From: Agelas oroides
Taxonomy: Eukaryota > Porifera > Demospongiae > Agelasida > Agelasidae
Direction: 5' to 3'
Assembly: GCA_949130485.1 (NCBI GenBank)
Contig: OX422190.1
Span: 8,687,547-8,751,546, forward strand
DNA length: 64,000 nucleotides
Shown: positions 32,459-43,900 of the stretch, in pieces
Layout: each line of letters starts with the position of its first letter
How positions within the stretch are numbered: the stretch's first letter is position 1
The notes under the pieces: model-generated
What the model saw: only the letters and a program-made list of their open reading frames with translations
Database searches by the model: none
Told to the model about the DNA's origin: nothing
Made by a program: the position numbers and the translations under genes

Positions 32459-32536
32459 AGTAGTAGCGATTCAATGAGTCTTTCTTTAGGTGTGAGGTCA
32501 GCTTTTATGAAGATGCCGGGTTGAGATGTTAGTTTA
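32459..32536 (-). repeat. 78-bp internal duplication at the 5' end of retrotransposon 1
   Basis: Bases 32459-32536 repeat 32178-32255 in direct orientation. The second copy joins satellite DNA at the shared string AGTTTA. Confidence 0.9.
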
Positions 32537-35500
32537 AGAATGGAAACCCTTTCTCAGTGCAAAAGGAGCACAAAGCTGTACAGGACGGGCAATATCTCCG
32601 TTCCCTGCATCGCTGTATAGTGCCGTCAATGGAAATTCGCGTACATTCGCGACTAATCCTAACTCGGTACAAAGGTTGCACTAAAGAAAGGTGCATATTA
32701 TCAAGAAGCTATGGGAATGAAGAGTTTAAAAATTGAAACCTTTTCTGGGTGCAAAAGGCGCACAAAGTTGTACAGGCCGACAAGTATCTCCGTTCCAAAC
32801 ATCGCAGTATAGTGCCGTCAATAGAAATTCGCGTACATTCGCGACTAATCCTAGCACTGTACAAAGGTTGCACTAAAGCAAAGTGCATATTATCAGGAAG
32901 CTATGGGCATGAAGAGTTTATAAATTGAAACCCTTTCTCGGTGCAAAAGGCGCACAAAGCTATACAGGCCGGCCAATATCTCCGTTCCCTGCATCGCAGT
33001 ATAGTGCCGTCAATGGAAATTCGCGTACATTCGCGACTAATCCTAGCTCGGTACAAAGGTTGCACTAATGCAAGGTGCTTATTATCAAGAAGTAATGGGC
33101 ATGAAGAGTTTAAAAATGTAAACCATTTCTCGGTGCAAAAGGCGCACAAAGGTGTACAGGCCGGCCAATATCACCGTTCCCTGCATCGCAGTATAGTTCC
33201 GTAAATGGAAATTCGAGTACATTCGCGACCAATCCTAGCTCGGTACAAAGGTTGCACTAAAGCAAGGTTCATATTATTACGAAGCTATGGGCATGAAGAA
33301 TTTATGAATGGAAACCCTTACTCAGTGCAAAAGGAGCACAAATCTGTACAGGACGGGCAATATCGCCGTTCCCTGCATCGCTGTATAGTGCCGTCAATGG
33401 AAATTCGCGTACATTCGCGACTAATGCTAACTCGGTACAAAGGTTGCACTAAAGAAAGGTGCATATTATCAAGAAGCTATGGGAATGAAGAGTTTAAAAA
33501 TTGAAACCTTTTCTGGGTGCAAAAGGCGCACAAAGTTGTACAGGCCGACAAGTATCTCCGTTCCAAACATCGCAGTATAGTGCCGTCAATAGAAATTCGC
33601 GTACATTCGCGACTAATCCTAGCACTGTACAAAGGTTGCACTAAAGCAAAGTGCATATTATCAGGAAGCTATGGGCATGAAGAGTTTAAAAATGGAAACC
33701 CTTTCTCGGTGCAAAAGGCGCACAAAGTTGTACAGGCCGGCCAATATCTCCGTTCCCTGCATCGCGGTATATATGCCGTCAATGGAAATTTGCGTACATT
33801 CGCGACTAATCCTAGCTCGGTACAAAGGTTACACTAATGCAAGGTGCATATTATCAAGAAGCTATGGGCATGAAGAGTTTAAAAATGTAAATCATTTCTC
33901 GGTGCAAAAGGCGCACAGAGCTGTACAGGCCGGCCAATATCTCCGTTCCCTGCATCGCAGTATAGTGCCGTCAATGGAAATTCGCGTACATTCGCGACTA
34001 ATCCTAGCTCGGTTAAAAGGTTGCACTCATGCAAGGTACATATTATCAAGAAGCTATGGGCATGAAGGGTTTATAAATTGAAACCCTTTCTCGGTGCAAA
34101 AGGCGCACAAAGCTGTACAGGCCGGCCAATATCTCCTTTCCCTGTATCGCACTATAGGGCCGTCAATGGAAATTCGCGTACATTCGCGACTAATCCTAGC
34201 TCGGTACAAATGTTGCACTAATGCAAGGTGCATATTATCAAGAAGCTACGGGCATGAAGAGTTTATAAATTGACGGTGCAAAAGGCGCACAAAGCTGTAC
34301 AGGCCGGTCAATGTCTCCGTTCCCAGCATCGCAGAATAGGGCCGTCAATGGAAATTCGCGTACATTCGCGCGACTAATCCTAGCTCGGTACAAAGGCTGC
34401 ACTAATGCAAGGTTCATATTATCAAGAAGCTATGGGCATGATGAGTTTAAAAATGCAAACCCTTTCTTGGTGCAAAAGGCGCACAAAGATGTACAGGCCG
34501 GCCAATATCTCCGTTCCTTGAATCGCGGTGTATATGCCGCCAATGGAAATTCGCGTACATTCTCGACCAATCCTAGCTCGGTACAAAGGTTGCACTAAAC
34601 CAAGGTGCATATTATCAAGAAGATATAGGCATGAAGAGTTTAAAAATGGAAACCCTTCCTCGGTGCAAAAGACGCACAAAGCTGTACAGGACAGGCAATA
34701 TTTCCGTTCCCTGCATCGCTGTATGGTGCCGTCAATGGAAATTCGCGTACATTCTCGACTAATCCTAGCTCGGTACAAAGGTTGCACTAAAGAAAGGTGC
34801 ATTTTATAAAGAAGCTATGGGCATGAAGAGTTTTAAAATTGAAACCCTTTCTTGGTGCAAAAGGCGCACAAAGGTGTACAGGCCGACTAATATCTCCGTT
34901 CCCAGCATCGCAGTATAGTGCCGTCAATGGAAATTCGCGTACATTCGCGACTAATCCTAGCTTGGTACAAAGGTTGCACTAATGCAAGGTTCATATTATC
35001 AAGAAGCTATGGGCATGATGAGTTTAAAAATGCAAACCCTTTCTCGGTGCAAAAGGCGCACAAAGTTGTACAGGCCGGCCAATATCTCCGTTCCCTGAAT
35101 CGCGGTGTATATGCCGCCAATGGAAATTCGCGTACATTCGCGACTAATCCTAGCTCGGTACAAAGGTTGCACTAATGCAAGGTTCATATTATCTAAAAGC
35201 TATGGGCATGACGAGTTTAAAAATGCAAACCCTTTCTGGGTGCAAAAGGCGCACAAAGTTGTACAGGCCGACCAATATCTCCGTTCCCTGCATCGCCGTA
35301 TAGTGCCGTAAATGGAAATTCACGTACTTTCGCGACTAATCCTAGCTCGGTACAAAGGTTGCACTAATGCAAGGTGCATATTATCAAGAAACTATGGGCA
35401 TAAAGAGTTTATAAATTGAAACCCTTTCTCGGTGCAAAAGGCGCACAAAGCTGTACAGGCCGCCCAATATCTCCGTTCCCTGCATCGCAGTATAGGGCCG

Positions 35501-37639
35501 TCAATGGAAATTCGCGTACATTCGCGACTAATCCTAGCTCGGTACAAAGGTTGCACTAATGCAAGGTGCTTATTATCAAGAAGTAATGGGTATGAAGAGT
35601 TTATAAATGCAAACCCTTTCTTGGTGCAAAAGGCGCACAAAGTTGTACAGACCGGCAAATATCTCCGTTCCCTGCATCGCAGTATAGTGCCGTCAATGGA
35701 AATTCACGTACATTCGCGACTAATCCCAGCACGGTACAAAGGTTGCACTAAAGCAAGGTGCATATTATCAAGAAGCTATGGGCATGAAGAGTTTAAAAAT
35801 GGAAATCTTTTCTTGGTGCTAAAGGCGCACAAAGCTGTACAGGCCGGCCAATATCACCGTTCCCTGCATCGCAATATAGGGCCATCAATGGAAATTCGCG
35901 TACATTCGCGACTAAACCTAGCTCGGTACAAAGGTTGCACTAAAGCAAGGTGCATATTATCAAGAAGCTATGGGCATGAAGAGTTTCAAAATGCAAATCC
36001 TTTCTCGGTGCAAAAGGCGCACAAAGTTGTACAGGCCGGCCAATATCTCCGTTCCTTGCATCGCGGTATATAGTGCCGTCAATGGAAATTCGCGTACATT
36101 CGCGACTAATCCTAGCACGGTACAAAGGTTGCGCTAAAGCAAGGTACATATTATCAAGAAGCTATGGTCATGAAGATTTTAAAAATGGAGACCCTTTCAC
36201 GGTGCAAATGGCGCACAAAGCTGTACAGGCCGGCCAATAATCTCCGTTCCCTGCATCGCAGTATAGTGCCGTAAATGGAAATTCGCGTACATTCGCGACT
36301 ATTCCTAGCTCGGTACAAAGGTTGCACTATTGCAAGGTTCTTATTATCAAGAAGTAATGGGCATGAAAAGTTTTAAAATGTAAACCATTTCTCGGTGCAA
36401 AAGGCGCTCAAAGCTGTACAGACCGGCCAATATCTCCGTTCCCAGCATCGCCGCATAGTGCCATCAATGGAAATTCTAATCCTAGCTTGGTACAAAGGTT
36501 GCACTAATGCAAGGTGCATACTATGAAGAAGCTATGGGCATGAAGAGCTTTAGAATGCAAATTATTTCTCGGTGCAAAAGGCGCACAAAGGTGTACAGGC
36601 CGACCAATCTCTCCGTTCCCTGCATCGCAGTATAGTGCCGTCAATGGAAATTAGCGTACATTCGCGACTAATCCTAGCACGGTACAAAGGTTGCACTAAA
36701 GCAAGGTGCATATTATCAAGAAGCGATGGGCATGAAGAGTTTAAAAATGGAAATCCTTTCTCGGTGCAAAAGGCGCACAAAGGTGTACAGGCCGGCCAAT
36801 ATCACCGTTCCCTGCATCGCAGTATAGTTCAGTCAATGGAAATTCGCGTACATTCGCGACTAATCCTAGCTCGGTTCAAAGGTTGCACTAAAGCATGGTG
36901 CATATTATCAAGAAGCTATGGGCATGAAGAGTTTACAAATGGAAACCCTTTCTAGGTGCAAAAGGCGCTCAAAGGTACACAGGCCGACCAATATCTCCGT
37001 TCCCTACATCGCAGTACAGTGCCGTCAATGGAAATTCGCGCATATCCGCGACTAATCCTAGCTCGGTTCAAAGGTTGCACTAAAGCAAGGTGCATATTAT
37101 CAAGAAGCTATGGGCATGAAGAGGTAATAAATGGAAACCCTTTCTCGGTGCAAGAGGCGAACAAGGTTGTACAGGCCGACCAATATCACCGTTCCCTTCA
37201 TCGCAGTATAGTGCCGTCAATGGAAATTCGCGTATATCCGCGACTAATCCTAGCTCGGTTCAAAGGTTGCACTAAAGCACGGTGCATATTATCAAGAAGC
37301 TATGGGCATGAAGAGTTTACAAATGGAAACCCTTTCTAGGTGCAAAAGGCGCACAAAGGTGCACAGGCCGACCAATATCTCCGTTCCCTACATCGCAGTA
37401 CATTGACGTCAATGGAAATTTGCGTGCATTCGCGACAAATCCTAGCTGGGTACAAAGGTTGCACTAATGCAAGGTGCATATTATTAAGAAGCTATGGACA
37501 TGATGAGTTTAAAAATGCAAACCCTTTCTCGGTGCAAAAGGCGCACAAAGTTGTACAGGCCGGCCAATATCTCCGTTCCTTGCATCGCGTTATATATATT
37601 GTGCCGTCAATTGAAATTCGCGTACATTCGCGGCTAATC
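32537..37639 (+). repeat. 192-bp satellite array, segment B (about 27 units)
   Basis: Same unit and orientation as segment A. Blocks around 32530-32830 recur at about 33300-33600, four units away. Units near 36950-37340 form a two-unit repeat that also occurs at 45000-45780. Confidence 0.95.
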
Positions 37640-37684
37640 AATCATGACCCTCCCAACGTGGTTCCAGTCACAGCCTCTGATTGA

Positions 37685-40651
37685 CTATGCAGCCCCAGCC
37701 ACAATTCTAGAATTGACTCATTCAATAATCCGATCACATGTTGCTACTACAATGCAAGAAGCCTTGTTAATAAATTGTCCAAATTCCAATCTCTAATTTA
37801 TTCATCCAATTACGATATTGTCCTTGTATCTGAAACATGGCTATCCGATTCCATCTTTGATCAGGAAATTTTACCCACCAATTACTGTATTTTCCGTAAA
37901 GACAGACATTCTCGTGGTGGCGGAGCAATGATAGCTGTCCGAGACACAATTCCTACAATCGCTGTTAAAATATCTACTGCTCTCGTTTCCAATTCAATCG
38001 AAGTTGTATCAGTCAACTTAATGCTCAGAAAACCAATTACTCTCTGCTGTATCTACATCCCGCCTTGCACAGACGACTTACAGCTGACTGAAGTCATCCA
38101 GTACTTCTCCACACTGATTAACTCTTACCCAAGAAATTCGTTAGTCCTTGTTGGTGATTTTAACCTCCCTGATATTAACTGGGACAACCTATCAGCAAGC
38201 TCATCTGCTTCCAGAGCCTTCTGTGACTTCATCTCTGATAACGCACTCTTCCAAGTAGTTGACACTTCTACCCACTCAAAAGGCAACATTCTTGACCTCA
38301 TCATTACCAATTCAGAGGACTCTGTCAGAGATCTCACAATTCACTCTTGTGGCCATCTGATTATTTCTGACCACTTCACTCTCACCTTCCGTTTGTCAGC
38401 CTCGGTACCATCTTCCTCTTTCTCCTCTCCAATATATGTTTATGATTACCCCAAGGCTGACTACAACAGTCTTTGCTCTTTTCTTCTTGATTTCAACTTC
38501 ACCACATGCCTTTTATCACATGATGTTGATTCGGTATGGAACACAATCAAGTCAGCCATCTATGAAGGAATGAACTTGTTCATTCCCAGGGTCAGATTGC
38601 GCCGTCATCAATACCCTCGCTGGTACACACCCGAACTCAGACATCTATCCAAATGCCTCCATACCCTTCGCAAGAAAGTATCCAAAAAACCAACATCCTA
38701 CTTACAAAACAAACTTGAGCAGCAAACTTCAGCCCTTAGTGATAAAATCCAATCTGCCAAATCACTCTATGAGTCTCAACTTGTTGCAAACTGTGCCGGT
38801 AACTGTAATTCAAAAATCTACGATTATATTCGCTCACTTTCTAATAACTGCTCTATTCCATCCACCGTTTTTCTCAACTCGGCTAGTGCTACCTCTGACC
38901 TAGAGAAAGCTAATTTGTTCAACTCCTTCTTCCACTCAGTGTATAATCCCAGTCCAACTAGTACCCTGCCCCTACCCTCTTCCAAGCCTATTGTGTCCTA
39001 CCCTTCTATTGCAAACATTTCTTTCACAGAACTTGAAGTCTTTTCGGCTCTATCTTCATTAGATCCAGCCAAATCAATGGGCGTCGACCGCATTGGTTCT
39101 AAACTTCTCAAGCATTGTGCTCCAGCTCTCTATATCCCCCTTCACCACTTGTTCTCTCTAAGCATCCTTAACCATGCTATTCCTTCGGAATGGAAACATC
39201 ATTCTATAACTCCTATTTTCAAATCTGGAGAAAGAACATCAGTCAATAACTACCGACCAGTGTCACTTCTATGCATAGCCTCAAAAGTCCTTGAACGCTT
39301 AATATATAACTATCTATGCAAATTTACTATCTCTAACGACATAATTTCTCAGTTCCAGTTTGGTTTTCTCAAACATCGGTCCACCACTCAGCAACTTCTA
39401 GTATTTTTGGACAGAGTTCATCACATTCTCAACAGCAACGGTGCTTGTGACGTCATTTACTTAGATTTCAAAAAGGCCTTCGATACAGTGCCCCACCAAG
39501 AACTACTCTCAAAAATCTGGAATATCGGTATTACTGGAAGTGTTTGGCTGTGGATCCGTGAATACCTGACAAATAGAGTCCAACACGTTTCAATAAATGG
39601 CTGCAACTCTGCAATACTGCCAGTCCTATCCGGGGTTCCCCAGGGCAGCATACTTGGACCTCTATTATTTTTAATATTTATCAATGATCTACCTCAATAT
39701 GTTCGTCACTCACTGATATTACTGTTTGCTGATGACACCAAATGTTTGTCTCCCATTTCTTCTATTTTGGACTGCCAACTCCTACAATCTGATCTAGATC
39801 AACTATCCACTTGGAGTTCAGATTGGAGTCTTCTCTTCAATGAGTCGAAGTGCTCACTAATATCTTTCACGTCAGGCTCCTCAAGGAATGCCAGCAGTCT
39901 CCTCCCCTACTACATCAACAACTGCGAAGTTGTAGCATGTTCTTATCATAAGGATTTAGGCATCACTATGTCTCATGATCTCTCTTGGTCGAAGCACATA
40001 ACTCAAATCACTTGCAATGCCTATCGAATTCTCGGTCTGCTTCGCAGATCCTTTTCAGCAACCAATAATATTGTAACTAGGAAACGTTTATACATCTCAC
40101 TGGTTCGTTCACAGCTACTCTATGGCTCCCAGATCTGGAAACCAGCCTTAATCAAAGATATCAAAAGCTTAGAACAAATCCAACGCAGGGCTACTAAATT
40201 CATCCTTAACGACAATTCGCCTGATTACAAGAGTCGTCTCATGAAACTACATCTGCTCCCTCTTATGATGACCTTTGAATTACAAGACATATTCTTTTTT
40301 GTCAGAAGCTTAAAGCAGTCGAGACTCCAATGCAGTTCTTTTGACATCCTACAATATATTTCTTTTAGTACTAACCCTACAAGATCAGGCAGCCACAGGA
40401 AACTCATTCAGCCTATTGTAAAAACTACCAGACACAAAAACTTCTATTTCAGTAGGCTTCCTCTCCTGTGGAACTCCCTCCCATCTATAGACTTGGATTC
40501 CAGCTATGACACAATAAAGCGCAAGCTCAAAGACATCTTCTGGCTCTCCTTTGTTCATAACTTCGACAGCGAAATTACATGCACATACCATTTCTGCTGC
40601 CCATGCAGCAAATGTTCTCTTGTTCCAAAGTCGAACTTTCAAATTGAGTAA
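37685..40651 (+). CDS. Retrotransposon 2: EEP endonuclease plus reverse transcriptase, single intact frame
   Basis: The frame is open from 37685 with no clear ATG at its head, consistent with truncation of a longer ORF. The endonuclease begins CYYNARSLVNKL (37742) and has LVSETWL, SRGGGAMIAV, VLVGDFNLPDINW and IISDHFTL, so the catalytic Asn, Glu, Asp and His are kept. RT motifs follow: VNNYRPVSLLCIASKVLERL, IYLDFKKAFDTVPHQ, LSGVPQGSILGPLLFL and FADD at 39725-39736. RRATKFILNDNSPDYKSR and a Cys-rich end (HFCCPCSKCSLV) mirror retrotransposon 1 despite clear divergence. No in-frame stop or frameshift was found, which suggests recent insertion. Confidence 0.93.
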   Translation, partial: LCSPSHNSRIDSFNNPITCCYYNARSLVNKLSKFQSLIYSSNYDIVLVSETWLSDSIFDQEILPTNYCIFRKDRHSRGGGAMIAVRDTIPTIAVKISTALVSNSIEVVSVNLMLRKPITLCCIYIPPCTDDLQLTEVIQYFSTLINSYPRNSLVLVGDFNLPDINWDNLSASSSASRAFCDFISDNALFQVVDTSTHSKGNILDLIITNSEDSVRDLTIHSCGHLIISDHFTLTFRLSASVPSSSFSSPIYVYDYPKADYNSLCSFLLDFNFTTCLLSHDVDSVWNTIKSAIYEGMNLFIPRVRLRRHQYPRWYTPELRHLSKCLHTLRKKVSKKPTSYLQNKLEQQTSALSDKIQSAKSLYESQLVANCAGNCNSKIYDYIRSLSNNCSIPSTVFLNSASATSDLEKANLFNSFFHSVYNPSPTSTLPLPSSKPIVSYPSIANISFTELEVFSALSSLDPAKSMGVDRIGSKLLKHCAPALYIPLHHLFSLSILNHAIPSEWKHHSITPIFKSGERTSVNNYRPVSLLCIASKVLERLIYNYLCKFTISNDIISQFQFGFLKHRSTTQQLLVFLDRVHHILNSNGACDVIYLDFKKAFDTVPHQELLSKIWNIGITGSVWLWIREYLTNRVQHVSINGCNSAILPVLSGVPQGSILGPLLFLIFINDLPQYVRHSLILLFADDTKCLSPISSILDCQLLQSDLDQLSTWSSDWSLLFNESKCSLISFTSGSSRNASSLLPYYINNCEVVACSYHKDLGITMSHDLSWSKHITQITCNAYRILGLLRRSFSATNNIVTRKRLYISLVRSQLLYGSQIWKPALIKDIKSLEQIQRRATKFILNDNSPDYKSRLMKLHLLPLMMTFELQDIFFFVRSLKQSRLQCSSFDILQYISFSTNPTRSGSHRKLIQPIVKTTRHKNFYFSRLPLLWNSLPSIDLDSSYDTIKRKLKDIFWLSFVHNFDSEITCTYHFCCPCSKCSLVPKSNFQIE

Positions 40652-40905
40652 CAAGCATGTGCAAGTTCTTCAGCCACCACAGAAAAACAACGTGACTAAC
40701 TTCAACTTTGATTTTAATTTATAAATAATTTGTAAACTATAATTATTGTTTGTCACCACTAGCTTGTTTGTGTTTTTTGTCCAGGCTGCTATTCTTTATC
40801 CATAGTAGTCCTTCAGCACGGTACAATCTCTAACTTTCATCTTCATTCAGCACCAACTTCTGTTCTTCATTCACCCTGTCCAAATCTTCACTGTGCTGTA
40901 AAGCA

Positions 40906-40930
40906 ATAATAATAATAATAATAATAATAA
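40906..40930 (+). repeat. (AAT)n 3' tail of retrotransposon 2
   Basis: About eight AAT units end the element. The minus-strand element has a similar AT-triplet tail at 28860-28885. Confidence 0.85.
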
Positions 40931-43900
40931 AATCCTAGCTCGGTTCAAATGTTGCAGTAATGCAAGGTGCATATTATCAAGAAGCTATGGGCATGAAGAG
41001 TTTATAAATTGAAACCCTCTCTGGGTGCAAAAGGCGCACAAAGGTGTTCAGGCCGACTAATATCTCCGTACCCAGCATCGCAGTACAGTGCCGTCAATGG
41101 AAATTCGCATATATTCGCGACTAATCCTAGCTCGGTTCAAAGGTTGCACTAATGCAAGGTGCATATTATCAAGAAGCTATGGGCATGAAGAGTTTATAAA
41201 TTGAAACCCTTTCTCGGTGCAAAAGGCGCACAAAGCTGTACAGGCCGGCCAATATCTCCGTTCCTTGCATCGCAGTATAGGGCCGTAAATGGAAATTCGA
41301 GTACATTCGCGACTAATCCTAGCTCGGTACAAAGGTTGCACTAATGCAAGGTGCTTATTATCAAGAAGTAATGGGATTGAAGAGTTTAAAAATGTAAACC
41401 ATTTCTCGGTGTAAAAGGCGCTCAAAGCCGTACAGACCGGCCAATATCTCCGTTCCCTGCATCGCAGCAGAGTGCCATCAATGGAAATTCTAATCCAAGC
41501 TCGGAACAAAGGTTGCACTAATGCAAGGTGCATATTATCAAGAAGCTATGGGCATGAAGAGCTTTAAAATGCAAATTATTTCTCGGTGCAAAAGGCGCAC
41601 AAAGGTGTACAGGCCGACCAATAACTCCGTTCCCAGCATCGCAGTATAGTGCCGTCAATGGAAATTCGCGTACATTCGCGACTAATCCTTGCTGGGTACA
41701 AAGGTTGCACTAATGCAAAGTGCATATTATCAAGAAGCATTGAGCATGAAGAGTTTATAAATTGAAACCCTTTCTCGGTGCAAAAGGCGCACAAAGCTGT
41801 ACAGGCCGGTCAATATCTCCGTTCCCAGCATCGCAGTATAGTGCGGTCAATGGAAATTCGCGTGCATTCGCGACTATTCCTAGCTCGGTACAATGGTTGC
41901 ACTAATGCAAGGTGCTTATTATCAAAAAGTAATGGGCATGAAGAGTTTAAAAATGTAAACCATTTCTCAGTGCAAAAGGCGCTCAAAGCTGTACAGACCG
42001 GCCAATATCTCCGTTCCAAGCATCGCCGCAAAGTGCCATCAAAGGAAATTCTAATACTAGCTCGGTACAAAGGTTGCACTGAAGCAAGGTGCATATTATC
42101 AAGAAGCTATGGGCATGAAGAGTTTTAAAATTGAAACCCTTTCTGGGTGCAAGAGGCGCATAAAGGTGTACAGACCGGCCAATATCTCCGTTCCCTGCAT
42201 CGCAGTATAGGGCCGTCAATGGAAATTCGCGTACATTCGCGACTAATCCTAGCTCGGTACAAAGGTTGCACTAATGCAAAGTGCATATTATCAAGAAGCA
42301 TTGGGCATGAAGAGTTTATAAATTGAAACCCTTTCTCGGTGCAAAAGGCGCACAAAGCTGTAAAGACCGGTCAATATCTCCGTTCCCAGCATCGCAGTAT
42401 AGTGCGGTCAATGGAAATTCGCGTGCATTCGCGACTATTCCTAGCTCGGTACAATGGTTGCACTAATGCAAGGTGCTTATTATCAAGAAGTAGTGGGCAT
42501 GAAGAGTTTAAAAATGTAAACCATTTCTCAGTGCAAAAGGCGCTCAAAGGTGTACAGGCCGACAAATATCATCGTTCCCTGCATTGCTGTATATTACCGT
42601 CCATGGAAATTCGCGTACATTCGCGACTAATCCTAGCTTGGTTCAAAGGTTGCACTAAAGCAAGGTGCATATTATCAAGAAGCTATGGGCATGAAGAGTT
42701 TACTAATGGAAACCCTTTCTCGGTGCAAAAGGCGCACAAAGGTGTTCAGGCCGACCAATATTACCGTTCTCTGCATCGCAGTATAGTGCCGTCAATGGAA
42801 ATTCGCGTACATTCGCGACTAATCCTTGCTCGGTACAAAGGTTGCACTCATGCAAGGTGCATATTATCAAGAAGCTATGGGCATGAAGAGTTTATAAATT
42901 GAAACCCTTTCTCGGTGCAAAAGGCGCACAATGCTGTACAGGCCGGCCAATATCTCCGTTCCCTGCATCGCAGTATATGGCCGTCAATGGAAATTCGCGT
43001 ACATTCGCGACTAATCCTAGCTCGGTACAAAGGTGGCACTAATGCAAGGTGCTTATTATCGAGAAGTAATGGGCATGAAGAGTTGAAAAATGAAAACCCT
43101 TTCTCGGTGCAAAAGACGCACAATGCTGTACAGGCCGGCCAATATCACCGTTCTCTGCATCGCAGTATAGTTCAGTCAATGGAAATTCGCGTACATTCGC
43201 AACTAATCCTAGCTCGGTACAAAGGTTGCGCTAATCCAAGATTCATATTATCAAGAAGCTATGGGCATGAAGAGTTTAAAAATGCAAACCCTTTCTGGGT
43301 GCAAAAGACGCACAAAGCTGTACAGGCCGGCCAATATCACCGTTCCCTGCATCGCAGTATAGTTCAGTCAATGGAAATTCGCGTACATTCGCAACTAATC
43401 CTAACTCGGTACAAAGGTTGCACTAATCCAAGATTCATATTATCAAGAAGCTATGGGCATGAAGAGTTTAAAAATGCAAACCCTTTCTGGGTGCAAAAGA
43501 CGCACAAAGCTGTACAGGCCGGCCAATATCACCGTTCCCTGCATCGCAGTATATATAGTTCAGTCAATGGAAATTCGCGTACATTCGCAACTAATCCTAA
43601 CTCGGTACAAAGGTTGCACTAAACCAAGGTGCATATTATCAAGATGATATGGGGATGAAGAGTTTAAAAATGGAAACCCTTCCTCGGTGCAAAAGACGCA
43701 CAAAGCTGTACAGGACGGGCAATATCTCCGTCCCCTGCATCGCTGTATGGTGCCGTCAATGGAAATTCGCGTTCATTCTCGACTAATCCCAGCTCGGTAC
43801 AAAGGTTGAACTAAAGAAAGATGCATATTATCAAGAAGCTATGGGCATGAAGAGTTTTAAAATTGAAACCCTCTCTGGGTGCAAAAGGCGCACAAAGGTG

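Larger units (their letters stand above)
28862..32536 (-). mobile_element. Non-LTR retrotransposon 1 (CR1/L2-like), 5' truncated, inserted in the satellite
   Basis: On the minus strand it runs from a rearranged 5' end at 32536 to a 3' tail at 28862, where the transcript sense ends in (AAT)n/(TAAA)-type repeats. Both flanks are satellite: left ends GGGCATGAAGAGTTTA, right begins AGTTTAAGAATGG, so GTTTA or AGTTTA is duplicated or shared. It encodes an ORF1-like segment, an EEP endonuclease and a reverse transcriptase in two frames. Confidence 0.92.
37640..40930 (+). mobile_element. Non-LTR retrotransposon 2 (CR1/L2-like), 5' truncated, inserted in the satellite
   Basis: Flanks are satellite: left ends CGCGGCTAATC at 37639 and right resumes AATCCTAGCTCGG at 40931, so AATC (four bases) is duplicated. 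The 3' end is an (AAT)n run at about 40906-40930 after a 250-bp AT-rich 3' UTR. Only ORF2 is present; no ORF1-like segment precedes it. Confidence 0.93.
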
